This document shows positions 1 through 6,062 of a stretch of DNA of 7,117 nucleotides, piece after piece (positions within the stretch are counted from its first letter, which is position 1; each line of letters opens with the position of its first letter). Source of the DNA: CAZNRY01 sp964575675 (GTDB lineage Bacteria > Eisenbacteria > RBG-16-71-46 > CAIMUX01 > VGJL01); assembly GCA_964575675.1 (NCBI GenBank), contig CAZNRY010000187.1, positions 1 to 7,117 on the forward strand, read 5' to 3'. A model generated the notes under the pieces. The model saw only the letters and a program-made list of their open reading frames with translations. It was not told the origin of the DNA and searched no databases. Both the position numbers and the translations under genes were made by a program.

Positions 1-177
1 ATCCTCGGACCGGCGGCGTACGTCCGGCGGGGGTCGCCCGGCGCGGTGCTCGCCGGCCGGCTGGAGCGGGCGTTCCAGGGCTGCCTCATCCTCACCTTCG
101 GCGGAGGCGTCAACGAGGTGCAGCGCGACCTCATCGCGCTCTTCGGCGCGGGGCTCCCACGCGTGCCCCGGACCTGA
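1..177 (+). CDS. Acyl-CoA dehydrogenase, C-terminal end (partial, cut by window edge)
   Basis: The frame is open from base 1 and ends at TGA 175-177, giving the last 58 residues. The stretch TFGGGVNEVQRDLIA, followed by a short G-GLPR tail, is the typical end of FAD-dependent acyl-CoA dehydrogenases: the last helices of the C-terminal four-helix bundle, where a GG-NE-R segment contributes to FAD binding across the dimer. Family members oxidise acyl-CoA thioesters to 2-enoyl-CoA and pass electrons to ETF. The catalytic Glu/Asp and the substrate-defining parts lie outside the window, so the substrate cannot be assigned. The next ORF begins 10 bases downstream with a segment that resembles another acyl-CoA dehydrogenase N-terminus, as expected for tandem dehydrogenase pairs in fatty-acid or steroid operons. 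The family call is firm. Confidence 0.85.
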   Translation: MLGPAAYVRRGSPGAVLAGRLERAFQGCLILTFGGGVNEVQRDLIALFGAGLPRVPRT

Positions 178-187
178 TCGGGAACGA

Positions 188-751
188 ATGGACTTCACCC
201 CCACCGAGGAGCAGACGGCCGTCCGCGAGTATGCACTCGCCCTCGAGCGGGACCTACGCGGCCGGGGTTTCTCGGTCATCTGCGATCTCCGGGAGCAGTT
301 CACGCCGGGGTGGAAGTACGCCGAGTGGGAACTCCTGGGCGTCCCCGTGCGGATCGAGGCCGGGCCGAGGGATCTGAGCAAGAACCAGGTCGTCCTCGTC
401 CGGCGCGACAATCGGGCTAAGCAGTTCGTGCCGCGCGAGGGCGCAGGCGATCTCCTCGGCCAGACCCTCCAGATCATGCAACAGGATCTGTTCGACAAGG
501 CCCTCGCCTTCCGCGACTCGAAGACGCAACCGGTCGAGGACTACCGCGCCTTCCGCTCCTACATGGACGAGGACCTCGGTTTCGCGACGGCCCACTGGTG
601 TGGAGAGGCTGCGTGCGAGGCGAAGGTCAAGGAAGAGACGAAGGCGACGATTCGCACGGTTCCGGATGGGGACACGCTCCGCGAAGAGGGCCGCTGCGTG
701 GTATGCGGGGCGCCGTCTGCCCGCCGCGTGATCTGGGCGAAGGCCTACTAG
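188..751 (+). CDS. proS: Chimeric ORF: acyl-CoA dehydrogenase-like N-terminus joined to C-terminal domains of prolyl-tRNA synthetase (archaeal/eukaryote-type ProS)
   Basis: This ORF encodes 187 residues. From about residue 15 it reads as the end of a ProS-type proline--tRNA ligase. The anticodon-binding domain carries TPGWKYAEWELLGVP (39-53), RIEAGPRDL (55-63) and QVVLVRRD (67-74). The zinc domain has four likely ligands, C138, C143, C170 and C173, and an intact AKAY end; in this class the terminal Tyr is conserved and reaches toward the active site. The intact family protein is roughly 480 residues, so the whole class II catalytic core (motifs 1-3, ATP and proline sites) is missing and this product cannot aminoacylate. 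Residues 1-14, MDFTPTEEQTAVRE, instead match how acyl-CoA dehydrogenases begin, which fits the dehydrogenase end 10 bases upstream. I read this as a breakpoint near 225-235, either an assembly join or a real deletion or rearrangement. The ATG has only a weak GGGAA-type ribosome site. The ProS identity is confident; the ORF's biological reality is doubtful. Confidence 0.8.
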   Translation: MDFTPTEEQTAVREYALALERDLRGRGFSVICDLREQFTPGWKYAEWELLGVPVRIEAGPRDLSKNQVVLVRRDNRAKQFVPREGAGDLLGQTLQIMQQDLFDKALAFRDSKTQPVEDYRAFRSYMDEDLGFATAHWCGEAACEAKVKEETKATIRTVPDGDTLREEGRCVVCGAPSARRVIWAKAY

Positions 752-892
752 CCCGCATTTCTCACCACGGTTCGTCGCGAAACGGCGTCAGAGGGCCGGA
801 GATGCAAGTCGCGCGATGCGAGACATGGCTGCACGCCCGCGGGTTCGGGGCGATCATGCATGCGCAAGCCGGTGCGCCCGCGAGGCCGGCGC

Positions 893-919
893 CCCGCTCG
901 TTTAGCCGGCCCGAGCGGG
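893..919. terminator. Perfect 8-bp hairpin in the gap between convergent genes, possible terminator
   Basis: The arms CCCGCTCG (893-900) and CGAGCGGG (912-919) pair perfectly around an 11-base loop. It lies in the 238-base gene-free gap (752-989) between the rightward proS end and the leftward propeller gene end, where a bidirectional terminator would be expected. Neither side has a T-run, so intrinsic termination is unproven. GCCGGC occurs at 885-890 and again at 905-910, allowing an alternative fold. I see no tRNA, small ORF with a ribosome site, or repeat elsewhere in this gap. Confidence 0.3.
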
Positions 920-989
920 ATGCACCGAGCGAGCGCGCCATGCGCGGAGCGGAGGCGGTCCCCCGAATGGCCGCCGCAGAGTCGGCAGA

Positions 990-1640
990 CTACGGCGCGA
1001 GCCAGGCGCGCCGCACGGCCTCGTTGCCGGCCGCGTCGAACGCCCTCGCCGCTACCCACGTGCCCTCACCTTCACGGTCGAGGCGGATCTCCGCGCGGAA
1101 TCCTTCCTCACGCGAGTCGATGAAGCCGTCGAGCGCGCCCAGGGGTCTCCACGCGCGTCCGTCCCATGAGACCTCAAGCCTCTGGAGCGGCGAGGCGTCG
1201 TCGCGGGCGCTCCCCTCGACGATTAGCCCGAGCGCTCCCTCCCTCTTCACCGTGAGCGTGAGGATCTCGGGCGGGCGGTGATCGACGCGAATCGGTCCCC
1301 CGATCCTGCTGACCGAGAGAGCCTCCCCCGGGGGATTTGATGGCGCATCGCTCGCCACAATGCGAACCTCGTAGGAACCGTCGGGAAGCGTCGCCGTGTC
1401 GATTGCGTAGACTGGGACCGGGTGTTCTCTCGCGAGCAACCGGAAGCGATCCTCCCCCACCTGCCGAATCGCCACATCGAAGACGAGGGCGTCGCCGTTC
1501 GGGTCCAATGCGTCCCACGCTATCGAGCGAACGTCTTTCACCCATGGAGGGGGCCCGCCCTCATCGAGTCCGACCGACGGCGCGGGCGCCCGCTTGTACT
1601 CGACCCGGATGCCCCCGCCGAGATCCTGCGAGTAGCCCAT
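990..1640 (-). CDS. C-terminal fragment of the secreted propeller protein: two Ig/FN3-like domains, separated from its N-terminal part by an in-frame stop
   Basis: This is a 216-residue ORF from ATG 1640 to TAG. It holds two Ig-like beta-sandwich modules. The first, about residues 33-105, contains IAWDALDPNGDALVFDV, then DTATLPDGSYEVRIVASDAPSN. The second, about 124-216, contains ILTLTVKREG and ends with FDAAGNEAVRRAWL, the DxAGN strand typical of bacterial extracellular Ig-like repeats. It has no signal peptide. It lies in exactly the same frame as the propeller ORF at 1848-3113, and the 69 codons between them (1641-1847) are open and read as sensible protein, for example RIWIPYSEANLPPR, so this is very probably the C-terminal third of one protein of about 707 residues. 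AAGGAGG at 1652-1658 lies 11 bases before this ATG, so independent initiation is possible, but the product would lack an export signal. Function is unknown; the modules suggest extracytoplasmic binding. Confidence 0.6.
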   Translation of the reverse strand: MGYSQDLGGGIRVEYKRAPAPSVGLDEGGPPPWVKDVRSIAWDALDPNGDALVFDVAIRQVGEDRFRLLAREHPVPVYAIDTATLPDGSYEVRIVASDAPSNPPGEALSVSRIGGPIRVDHRPPEILTLTVKREGALGLIVEGSARDDASPLQRLEVSWDGRAWRPLGALDGFIDSREEGFRAEIRLDREGEGTWVAARAFDAAGNEAVRRAWLAP

Positions 1641-1847
1641 CTCCTGCTCCCCCTCCTTGGACGCCGAGACTGTATCCGGCGAGAGCCGGATGCCCGTGAG
1701 GCGCGGGGGAAGGTTTGCTTCGCTGTATGGGATCCAGATTCGCCTCAGGCGCGCAGGGTCGCCGCCGCCGGACGGGACGAATCTCGCCTCGGGTTGCAGG
1801 AACCTGGCGGGGGGACTTTGGACGAGCGATCCCTCGGCGTCGGCAGC

Positions 1848-1850
1848 TTA
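1848..1850 (-). other. Lone in-frame TAA interrupting the propeller gene
   Basis: On the minus strand the codons read TGG AGC GCA TAA GCT GCC GAC GCC GAG GGA, that is W-S-A-stop-A-A-D-A-E-G. The frame is unchanged and open on both sides, from 3113 to 990, with this single stop. A TAC or TAT (Tyr) codon here would give W-S-A-Y-A-A-D-A-E-G, so one substitution explains it. The genes I can see end in TGA or TAG; this TAA is the only TAA stop in the window. A sequencing error, a recent nonsense mutation, or readthrough are all possible. Confidence 0.75.
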
Positions 1851-3113
1851 TGCGCTCCAGTCGCTCCATGACGAATCGGGCCGGTCGGTGTAGCCGGACC
1901 TCGTGCGGAGTTGCCAGGACCCGCTCCCGGGAAGCACCTCCCAGACCGCGCGTCCCCAGGATGCGCTGCTCCCGGCGTCCACCGCTTCGAGACGAATCCA
2001 CGCCTCCTCGTTGCCCTCCGCGCTCAAGCGGTAGATCCTCCCGGGATTGCCCGTAGCAGCGATGATGGAATCGCCATCACGCACGAGCGCCAGGACCTGT
2101 CCCTCTTCGGGCCGCCAGAGGAGCGCGACCTCGCCGGCGGGCGTGACCCGGTAGAGGGCGGCCTTGCCCCCCGTTCCGACGAGCAGGTTCCCTGAGCCGT
2201 CCAGGCACAGGGAGTGGATCGTCTCCTCACGGCATTCCCAGAGGAGGCGAACGGTGCCATCGGGCGCGCGCAGGTACAGAGAGGCCCCTTTGCTCTTCTC
2301 GCCGGGATTCGTCTTCGCCTCCCCCTCGGGCGGGGGGATGCTCTCTGGCTCCTGCGATCCCCCGGCGGCGAAGTAGATCTCGCCCGCGGGCCCGACGGCA
2401 AGCCGCGTGATCTCCGGCGCGGCCGCGTCGTAGAGAACCCTAGCCACACCGCTTTTCGGATCGATCTCCATCAAGAGACCCCGCCCCCCCGTGGCGGCGA
2501 CGATCTTCCCCTCCTTCGTCCACTCGAGGGATGCGACGTGCGAGTCTTCTCCCCGATACAGGACCGAGGCTTTCCCATCCGGGGCGATCCGGTAGACGTA
2601 TCCGCGGTCTCCCGTCCCCGCGTAGAGATTCCCCTCGCGGTCGGCGATGATGGACCAGACGATCTTCTCCGGCGTGTCGAAGAGCGTCGAGACCGTTCCG
2701 TCCGAGCGGATTTCGGACACGGTCCCGTTGGGCGCGCCCGAGGCAAAGATTCTCCCGTCCTTCCCCTCCGCGACGGTGAAGACCTCGTACTCGAAGAGCT
2801 CGGCGGCCCGTTCGACCTTCTCGCCCCTGATCCGGTACACCGTCCCGTCAGAGCCCGAGCCGGCGTAGATCACGCCGTCCCTCGTCCGGCAGAGGGACCA
2901 GACCTGCGCCCCCGCCTCGGGGGCGACGAGCGCCGCCGCCGGCCCCGGTGAGACCGTCCCATCCTCCGCCACGGAGACGCCGTTCAGTTTCGCCTTCGAG
3001 AACGCGGCGTCACCCTCGATGCGGAAGGTCCGCGTTCGAGATGCGGTGGCCGCGCCGCCGATCCCGCACGCAATGAGAAAGCAGATTGCCGAACGAGTCG
3101 AAGCCTGGCTCAT
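1848..3113 (-). CDS. Secreted seven-bladed beta-propeller protein, N-terminal part (truncated by in-frame TAA)
   Basis: This ORF encodes 421 residues from ATG 3113; a TTG directly before it would add one residue, but GGAGG at 3120-3124, 6 bases before the ATG, favours the ATG. An export signal sits at about 8-25. LIAC at 13-16 resembles a lipobox, so a lipoprotein is possible, although the hydrophobic stretch continues past the Cys. About seven repeats of roughly 40 residues follow (about 70-365), each with a pattern like VWSIIADREGNLYAGTGDRG then VYRI-PDG; these fit beta-propeller blades. A Pro/Lys/Glu-rich insertion of about 25 residues (252-275) interrupts blade 5. After the propeller (370-421) a Trp-rich sandwich-like domain starts (WEVLPGSGSWQLRTRSG, then SSWSDWSA) and is cut by the stop; its continuation is encoded at 1847-990. 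The gene follows the S55 peptidase gene by 25 bases, so co-transcription is likely. No enzymatic motif is seen; a binding or scaffold role outside the inner membrane is inferred. Confidence 0.75.
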   Translation of the reverse strand: MSQASTRSAICFLIACGIGGAATASRTRTFRIEGDAAFSKAKLNGVSVAEDGTVSPGPAAALVAPEAGAQVWSLCRTRDGVIYAGSGSDGTVYRIRGEKVERAAELFEYEVFTVAEGKDGRIFASGAPNGTVSEIRSDGTVSTLFDTPEKIVWSIIADREGNLYAGTGDRGYVYRIAPDGKASVLYRGEDSHVASLEWTKEGKIVAATGGRGLLMEIDPKSGVARVLYDAAAPEITRLAVGPAGEIYFAAGGSQEPESIPPPEGEAKTNPGEKSKGASLYLRAPDGTVRLLWECREETIHSLCLDGSGNLLVGTGGKAALYRVTPAGEVALLWRPEEGQVLALVRDGDSIIAATGNPGRIYRLSAEGNEEAWIRLEAVDAGSSASWGRAVWEVLPGSGSWQLRTRSGYTDRPDSSWSDWSA

Positions 3114-3130
3114 CAATTCCCTCCGGAATT
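3114..3130 (-). promoter_or_regulatory. Ribosome-binding hairpin of the propeller gene (Shine-Dalgarno in the loop)
   Basis: In the mRNA, AAUUCC and GGAAUU (plus-strand positions 3125-3130 and 3115-3120) form a perfect 6-bp stem around the 4-base loop GGAG. The Shine-Dalgarno core GGAGG is therefore the loop plus the first stem base, and the stem ends one base before the ATG at 3113. This both identifies the ATG as the start and suggests that initiation may depend on the hairpin opening, or on the loop being displayed. The inverted repeat is seen directly; a regulatory role is inference. Confidence 0.45.
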
Positions 3131-3138
3131 CGACGCTC

Positions 3139-4953
3139 TCACTCGACCGTCACGCGCACCGCGAGCCCGCCGACGAGGGCCCCCCCGGCATCGATGCGGC
3201 GCTCTTCCAGCCGGTGATTCGGAGCGGGCCGCGCCGGGCCGCGCTTGTGTTTCGCACCGAGCACGCTCGTGACCGAACCCGGCAGAGGCCCGAGCTCGCG
3301 ATCTCCGAGCAAGACGCCGTCCTCTTCCCCGTAGATGCGGACCAGCAGGTCTCCTTCATCCGGGAAATCCCGGAGGAGGCGCTCGAGCCCCTCGAGATCC
3401 TTCGGTTCATAGAGCACGGGAACCCGCTCGTGGTCCCATTCGGTGAGGTCCTTCGCGCCCCCGGCCAGGATCAAGAGGGTTTGCCCACGCCATCTCTCGG
3501 GGACGGGAATCTCGAGCCGGATCTCGCGAGCTCGCTTCTGGTGGTCCTGAATCCGCGCCGAGAGAGAGATGCTCTCCCCGGGGCGAACCCTCTCACGCTC
3601 GGCCCACAGGTCGATCATGATCGACTCTCGGATCTCCGCAGAGTACGACAGCTCGAGCGAGACCGAGTCGAGTGAGACTCGCGCGAAGGGGTTCATGATG
3701 AGGAGGGGGATGGGCGCGAGGAGGCGCTCGGCAATCTCCGTCGCGGGCGCCTTGGTCGAGATGCGGTCCCGGCGGGTCAGCTCCTGCGCTCCGTTGTAAT
3801 GAAGCGTCAGGCGCGCGTCCACGCTCGCATCGCCCGTCCTCCAGCCGTGCTGCAGGAGCGAGTTCGAGGCCGTCCAGGCGAGGAGGGTCGGTTCGATCGC
3901 CGTCCCCCGCGCCAGGCGATAGCGATAAACGTCGCGTCCGTAGGGTCCTTCCAGAACGATCCGCACCGGGAGCATCGGAGGCGCCGGCCCCACGACCCCC
4001 ATGACGCCTGCCCGCGTGTCCTGGCGGATCGATCCGACGATCGGCCCCGCGCTGCCGACCTTGAACGAGTTGTTGTAGGAGGGAACGATTGCATGAATCC
4101 ACGCGGTAGTCAGAGGCAGGTCGACCGAACCCCCTTGGAACATCGGGTGCCCGAATGCCGCGATCCTCTCACCGTCTCGATAGGTCAGTGTCCCCACCGC
4201 GGCGAGCGACGCGTCCCCGTCGACGAGAAGAACGCCGACGGCGGAGCCCGGCTCCAGGGCCGCAGCGCTCAGCGCCGGTGCGCCCGACCCGCCGGCCGCC
4301 CCAGCGACCGGAGCCGGCAGCCCCGCGCGTCTCACGACACCGTCCATCGCCTGCGCCACCTCCGGGGACCAGCCCGAGGCCCAAAGGGCGACGAGAGCGC
4401 CCGCGCCCGATCCGGGCTGCGCCTCCGGAACGAGTTGCTCCCAAAGACGAGGATCGACCGTCCGCGAAACGAAACCCTCCATGAGATGCTCGAAGTGGAC
4501 GGACGGCATGCCGAACCAAGGAAAGGGCGATTCGTCGACCCGTTCCATTCCCTCCAACATCTCGCCGATCGGGGTGATCATGCCGATCGGTTCCTTCGCG
4601 AAGGGATAGGCAAAGGCGATCGCCCCGACGAGCCTCCCCTCCACGAAGACCGGGCTCCCGCTCATCCCCGCGACGATGCCGGTCCTTTCCAAAGTGTCGC
4701 CCAGGGCCCGGAAGAGGATCAACTCGCTCTTCGGGCGCGTGCCATGGACCACGCCCAGAAGCTCGACCGGGAATTCCTGCGCTCTGCTGCCGGCGAATAC
4801 AGTACGCGCAATCCCCCGCATCCCCGGCTTGATCTCGGACGGCGCGAGGAAGGCCTCGCTGGCAGCCGCCGCGGCACACGACCGCCCGCTCGCGGCCACT
4901 GCGAGAACGGCGAGCAGGCACAGGATCCCGCGGCATCGTCCGGCTCGGCTCAA
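3139..4953 (-). CDS. Exported SpoIVB-type peptidase S55 domain protein
   Basis: This ORF encodes 604 residues starting at TTG 4953; no in-frame ATG occurs before residue 45, and GGAAGGGGG just upstream can act as ribosome site. The N-terminus (Arg-rich, then LCLLAVLAVAASG, then an Ala run to about 31) is a signal peptide. The S55 core is in two pieces. Residues 33-135 include EIKPGMRGIARTVF and the nucleophile motif TGIVAGMSGSPVF, with S98 as likely catalytic Ser and D86 as candidate acid. Residues 236-350 include VGTLTYRDGERIAAFGHPMF, with H269 as candidate catalytic His. Residues about 350-604 are beta-rich with no recognised domain. In Bacillus SpoIVB the His motif precedes the Ser motif; here the order is reversed. 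SpoIVB cleaves SpoIVFA in sporulation, but nothing here suggests spores, so a periplasmic protease or a non-catalytic scaffold is more likely. It is first gene of a leftward operon with the propeller protein. Confidence 0.85.
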   Translation of the reverse strand: MSRAGRCRGILCLLAVLAVAASGRSCAAAAASEAFLAPSEIKPGMRGIARTVFAGSRAQEFPVELLGVVHGTRPKSELILFRALGDTLERTGIVAGMSGSPVFVEGRLVGAIAFAYPFAKEPIGMITPIGEMLEGMERVDESPFPWFGMPSVHFEHLMEGFVSRTVDPRLWEQLVPEAQPGSGAGALVALWASGWSPEVAQAMDGVVRRAGLPAPVAGAAGGSGAPALSAAALEPGSAVGVLLVDGDASLAAVGTLTYRDGERIAAFGHPMFQGGSVDLPLTTAWIHAIVPSYNNSFKVGSAGPIVGSIRQDTRAGVMGVVGPAPPMLPVRIVLEGPYGRDVYRYRLARGTAIEPTLLAWTASNSLLQHGWRTGDASVDARLTLHYNGAQELTRRDRISTKAPATEIAERLLAPIPLLIMNPFARVSLDSVSLELSYSAEIRESIMIDLWAERERVRPGESISLSARIQDHQKRAREIRLEIPVPERWRGQTLLILAGGAKDLTEWDHERVPVLYEPKDLEGLERLLRDFPDEGDLLVRIYGEEDGVLLGDRELGPLPGSVTSVLGAKHKRGPARPAPNHRLEERRIDAGGALVGGLAVRVTVE

Positions 4954-4994
4954 TCGACCCCCTTCCCCGAACTGCGGCGTCCGGCATTGGCAGC

Positions 4995-5023
4995 ATTGTA
5001 GGGGCCCCCTGCGCCGCTAACCA
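4995..5023 (-). promoter_or_regulatory. Candidate sigma-70-type promoter for the S55/propeller operon
   Basis: Reading leftward, a strong -10 TACAAT (4995-5000, five of six to consensus) stands 17 bases from a weak -35 TGGTTA (5018-5023). Transcription would start near 4988, leaving a leader of about 35 bases before the TTG at 4953. The spacer contains the near-palindrome AGGGGCCCCCT (5000-5010), which could be an operator. The hexamers and spacing are seen; activity is inferred. Confidence 0.45.
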
Positions 5024-5105
5024 TCCCTGCTTTTTTCCGGGCGTCCGCGCGCCGCCGGCGAGAGCTGGCGCAGTTGCCGAGCGAGTGAAATGCTCCCCTT
5101 TTCTG

Positions 5106-5134
5106 TTGCTGGACGGCCTGTCTCCTCCTAAGAT
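5106..5134 (+). promoter_or_regulatory. Candidate promoter for the family 2 glycosyltransferase gene
   Basis: TTGCTG (5106-5111) and TAAGAT (5129-5134) are separated by exactly 17 bases. They match the sigma-70 consensus at three and four of six positions, including the TTG and the TA...T bases. Transcription would begin near 5141, just before the ribosome site GGAG at 5145-5148 and the ATG at 5155, giving a very short leader of about 14 bases. It is divergent from the S55 operon promoter. Confidence 0.35.
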
Positions 5135-5154
5135 CCCGCTTCCTGGAGAAACGG

Positions 5155-6048
5155 ATGCGTATCAGCGGCTTCTCTTTTGTACGGAATGCGGCGCGCCTCC
5201 ACTACCCGGTCTGCGAGGCGATCCGTTCCGCGCTGCCCCTCGTCGACGAGTTCGTCGTCGCCGTTGGGCCATCCGATGACGGAACGCTCGAGGCGATCCG
5301 TGCGATCGGCGATCCGCGCATTCGTGTTCTAGAAACGGCCTGGGACCCCGCCCACTTCGTGCATGGCAAGATCAACGCCGTGCAGACCGATCTTGCGCTC
5401 GCGGCCTGCACGGGGGATTGGGGTCTCTACCTGCAGGCCGACGAGGTCCTGCACGAGGACGATCTCCCCCTCCTGCGCGCCGCTGCCGAGCGGTGGCTCG
5501 CCGCGGAGGATGTGGAGGGATTCCTCTTCAAGTACCATCACTTCTGGGGCGATTTCGGCTCCGTCCAGTGGACGCGGAACTGGTACCGCCGGGAAATTCG
5601 CATCATCCGTCTTGGCCGCGGGATCCGCTCGTGGAAGAGCGCGCAGGGCTTCCGCCGCGATGGACGCAAGCTCCGTGTGCGCGAGACCGAGGCGCGGATC
5701 TTTCACTACGGTTGGGTACGCCCCCCCGAGGCGATGAAGCGCAAGCAGATCGCCCTCGATCGCCTCCACCACGACGAGGCGTGGGTCAGGAACCGCCATC
5801 CCGAGGGCGAGAGCCTTCCCTTCGACTATGGTTCCATGCAGCACCTTCGCCCGTTCCTGGGAACCCATCCCGCCGTGATGAAGGCCTGGATCGCGGCGAA
5901 GAACTGGCGGGCCGAGGACTATCGCCTTGAAGGCGTCCGGCACGAGCACGAACAGACGAGGACCCGGGTCCTCACATGGATGGAGGATCGGGTCCTGCAT
6001 CGTCAAGTCGGGGTCTATCGCAATTACGTCCGGGCGGGTCGAGCCTGA
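5155..6048 (+). CDS. Family 2 (GT-A fold) glycosyltransferase, cytoplasmic
   Basis: This ORF encodes 297 residues; ATG 5155 is set by GGAG at 5145-5148, 6 bases upstream. The N-terminus MRISGFSFVRNAARLHYP is the first GT-A strand and helix. The segment VDEFVVAVGPSDDGTLEAI (30-48) is the nucleotide-sugar strand with the DDGT motif typical of GT2. GDWGLYLQADEVLHEDD (88-103) holds the metal-binding acidic motif, here Q-A-D-E with D96 as the likely key Asp. Downstream, FHYGWVRPPEAM (183-194) is a His/Trp-containing segment I associate with this subgroup of stand-alone GT2 enzymes. No membrane segment or signal peptide is seen, so it should act in the cytoplasm using a nucleotide-activated sugar, probably in surface polysaccharide or lipid-linked glycan synthesis; donor and acceptor cannot be told from sequence. 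Length is normal for a soluble single-domain GT2. It is a single-gene unit that converges on the outer-membrane protein gene. Confidence 0.85.
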   Translation: MRISGFSFVRNAARLHYPVCEAIRSALPLVDEFVVAVGPSDDGTLEAIRAIGDPRIRVLETAWDPAHFVHGKINAVQTDLALAACTGDWGLYLQADEVLHEDDLPLLRAAAERWLAAEDVEGFLFKYHHFWGDFGSVQWTRNWYRREIRIIRLGRGIRSWKSAQGFRRDGRKLRVRETEARIFHYGWVRPPEAMKRKQIALDRLHHDEAWVRNRHPEGESLPFDYGSMQHLRPFLGTHPAVMKAWIAAKNWRAEDYRLEGVRHEHEQTRTRVLTWMEDRVLHRQVGVYRNYVRAGRA

Positions 6049-6062
6049 TCGTGCTCGATCAG
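6045..6062. terminator. Bidirectional hairpin spanning both stop codons of convergent genes
   Basis: CTGATCG (6045-6051) and CGATCAG (6056-6062) form a perfect 7-bp stem with the 4-base loop TGCT. The glycosyltransferase stop TGA (6046-6048) lies in one arm and the outer-membrane protein stop (TCA 6059-6061, TGA on the minus strand) in the other. With only 10 bases between the genes, this is the only place for a shared terminator, but no T-run follows on either strand, so the call is tentative. Confidence 0.4.

Noticed and set aside
752..989. tRNA or small gene in the gap after proS
   Set aside because: GGTTC-like bases occur near 841, but no cloverleaf arms or CCA-adjacent stem could be formed on either strand, and no start with a ribosome site leads to a plausible short protein.
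598..1281. Open frame of 227 codons on the plus strand
   Set aside because: It overlaps the end of the ProS domain and the Ig-like fragment in wrong frames, and its composition (Arg, Ser, Pro, Ala) is not protein-like.
1641..1850. Frameshift as the cause of the propeller gene split
   Set aside because: Codon-by-codon reading shows both halves in the same frame; only one stop codon separates them.
2214..2951. Open frame of 245 codons on the plus strand
   Set aside because: It is antisense to the propeller gene, rich in Arg, Asp and Pro without domain signals; the repeat pattern on the minus strand is clearly the coding one.
3799..5001. Open frame of 400 codons on the plus strand
   Set aside because: It lies wholly antisense to the S55 gene, is Arg/Pro/His-rich with no recognisable motif, and is a GC-content shadow of a well-supported gene.
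5029..5040. T-run at 5031-5036 as an intrinsic terminator
   Set aside because: No stable hairpin directly precedes the run on the plus strand, and no rightward gene ends there.
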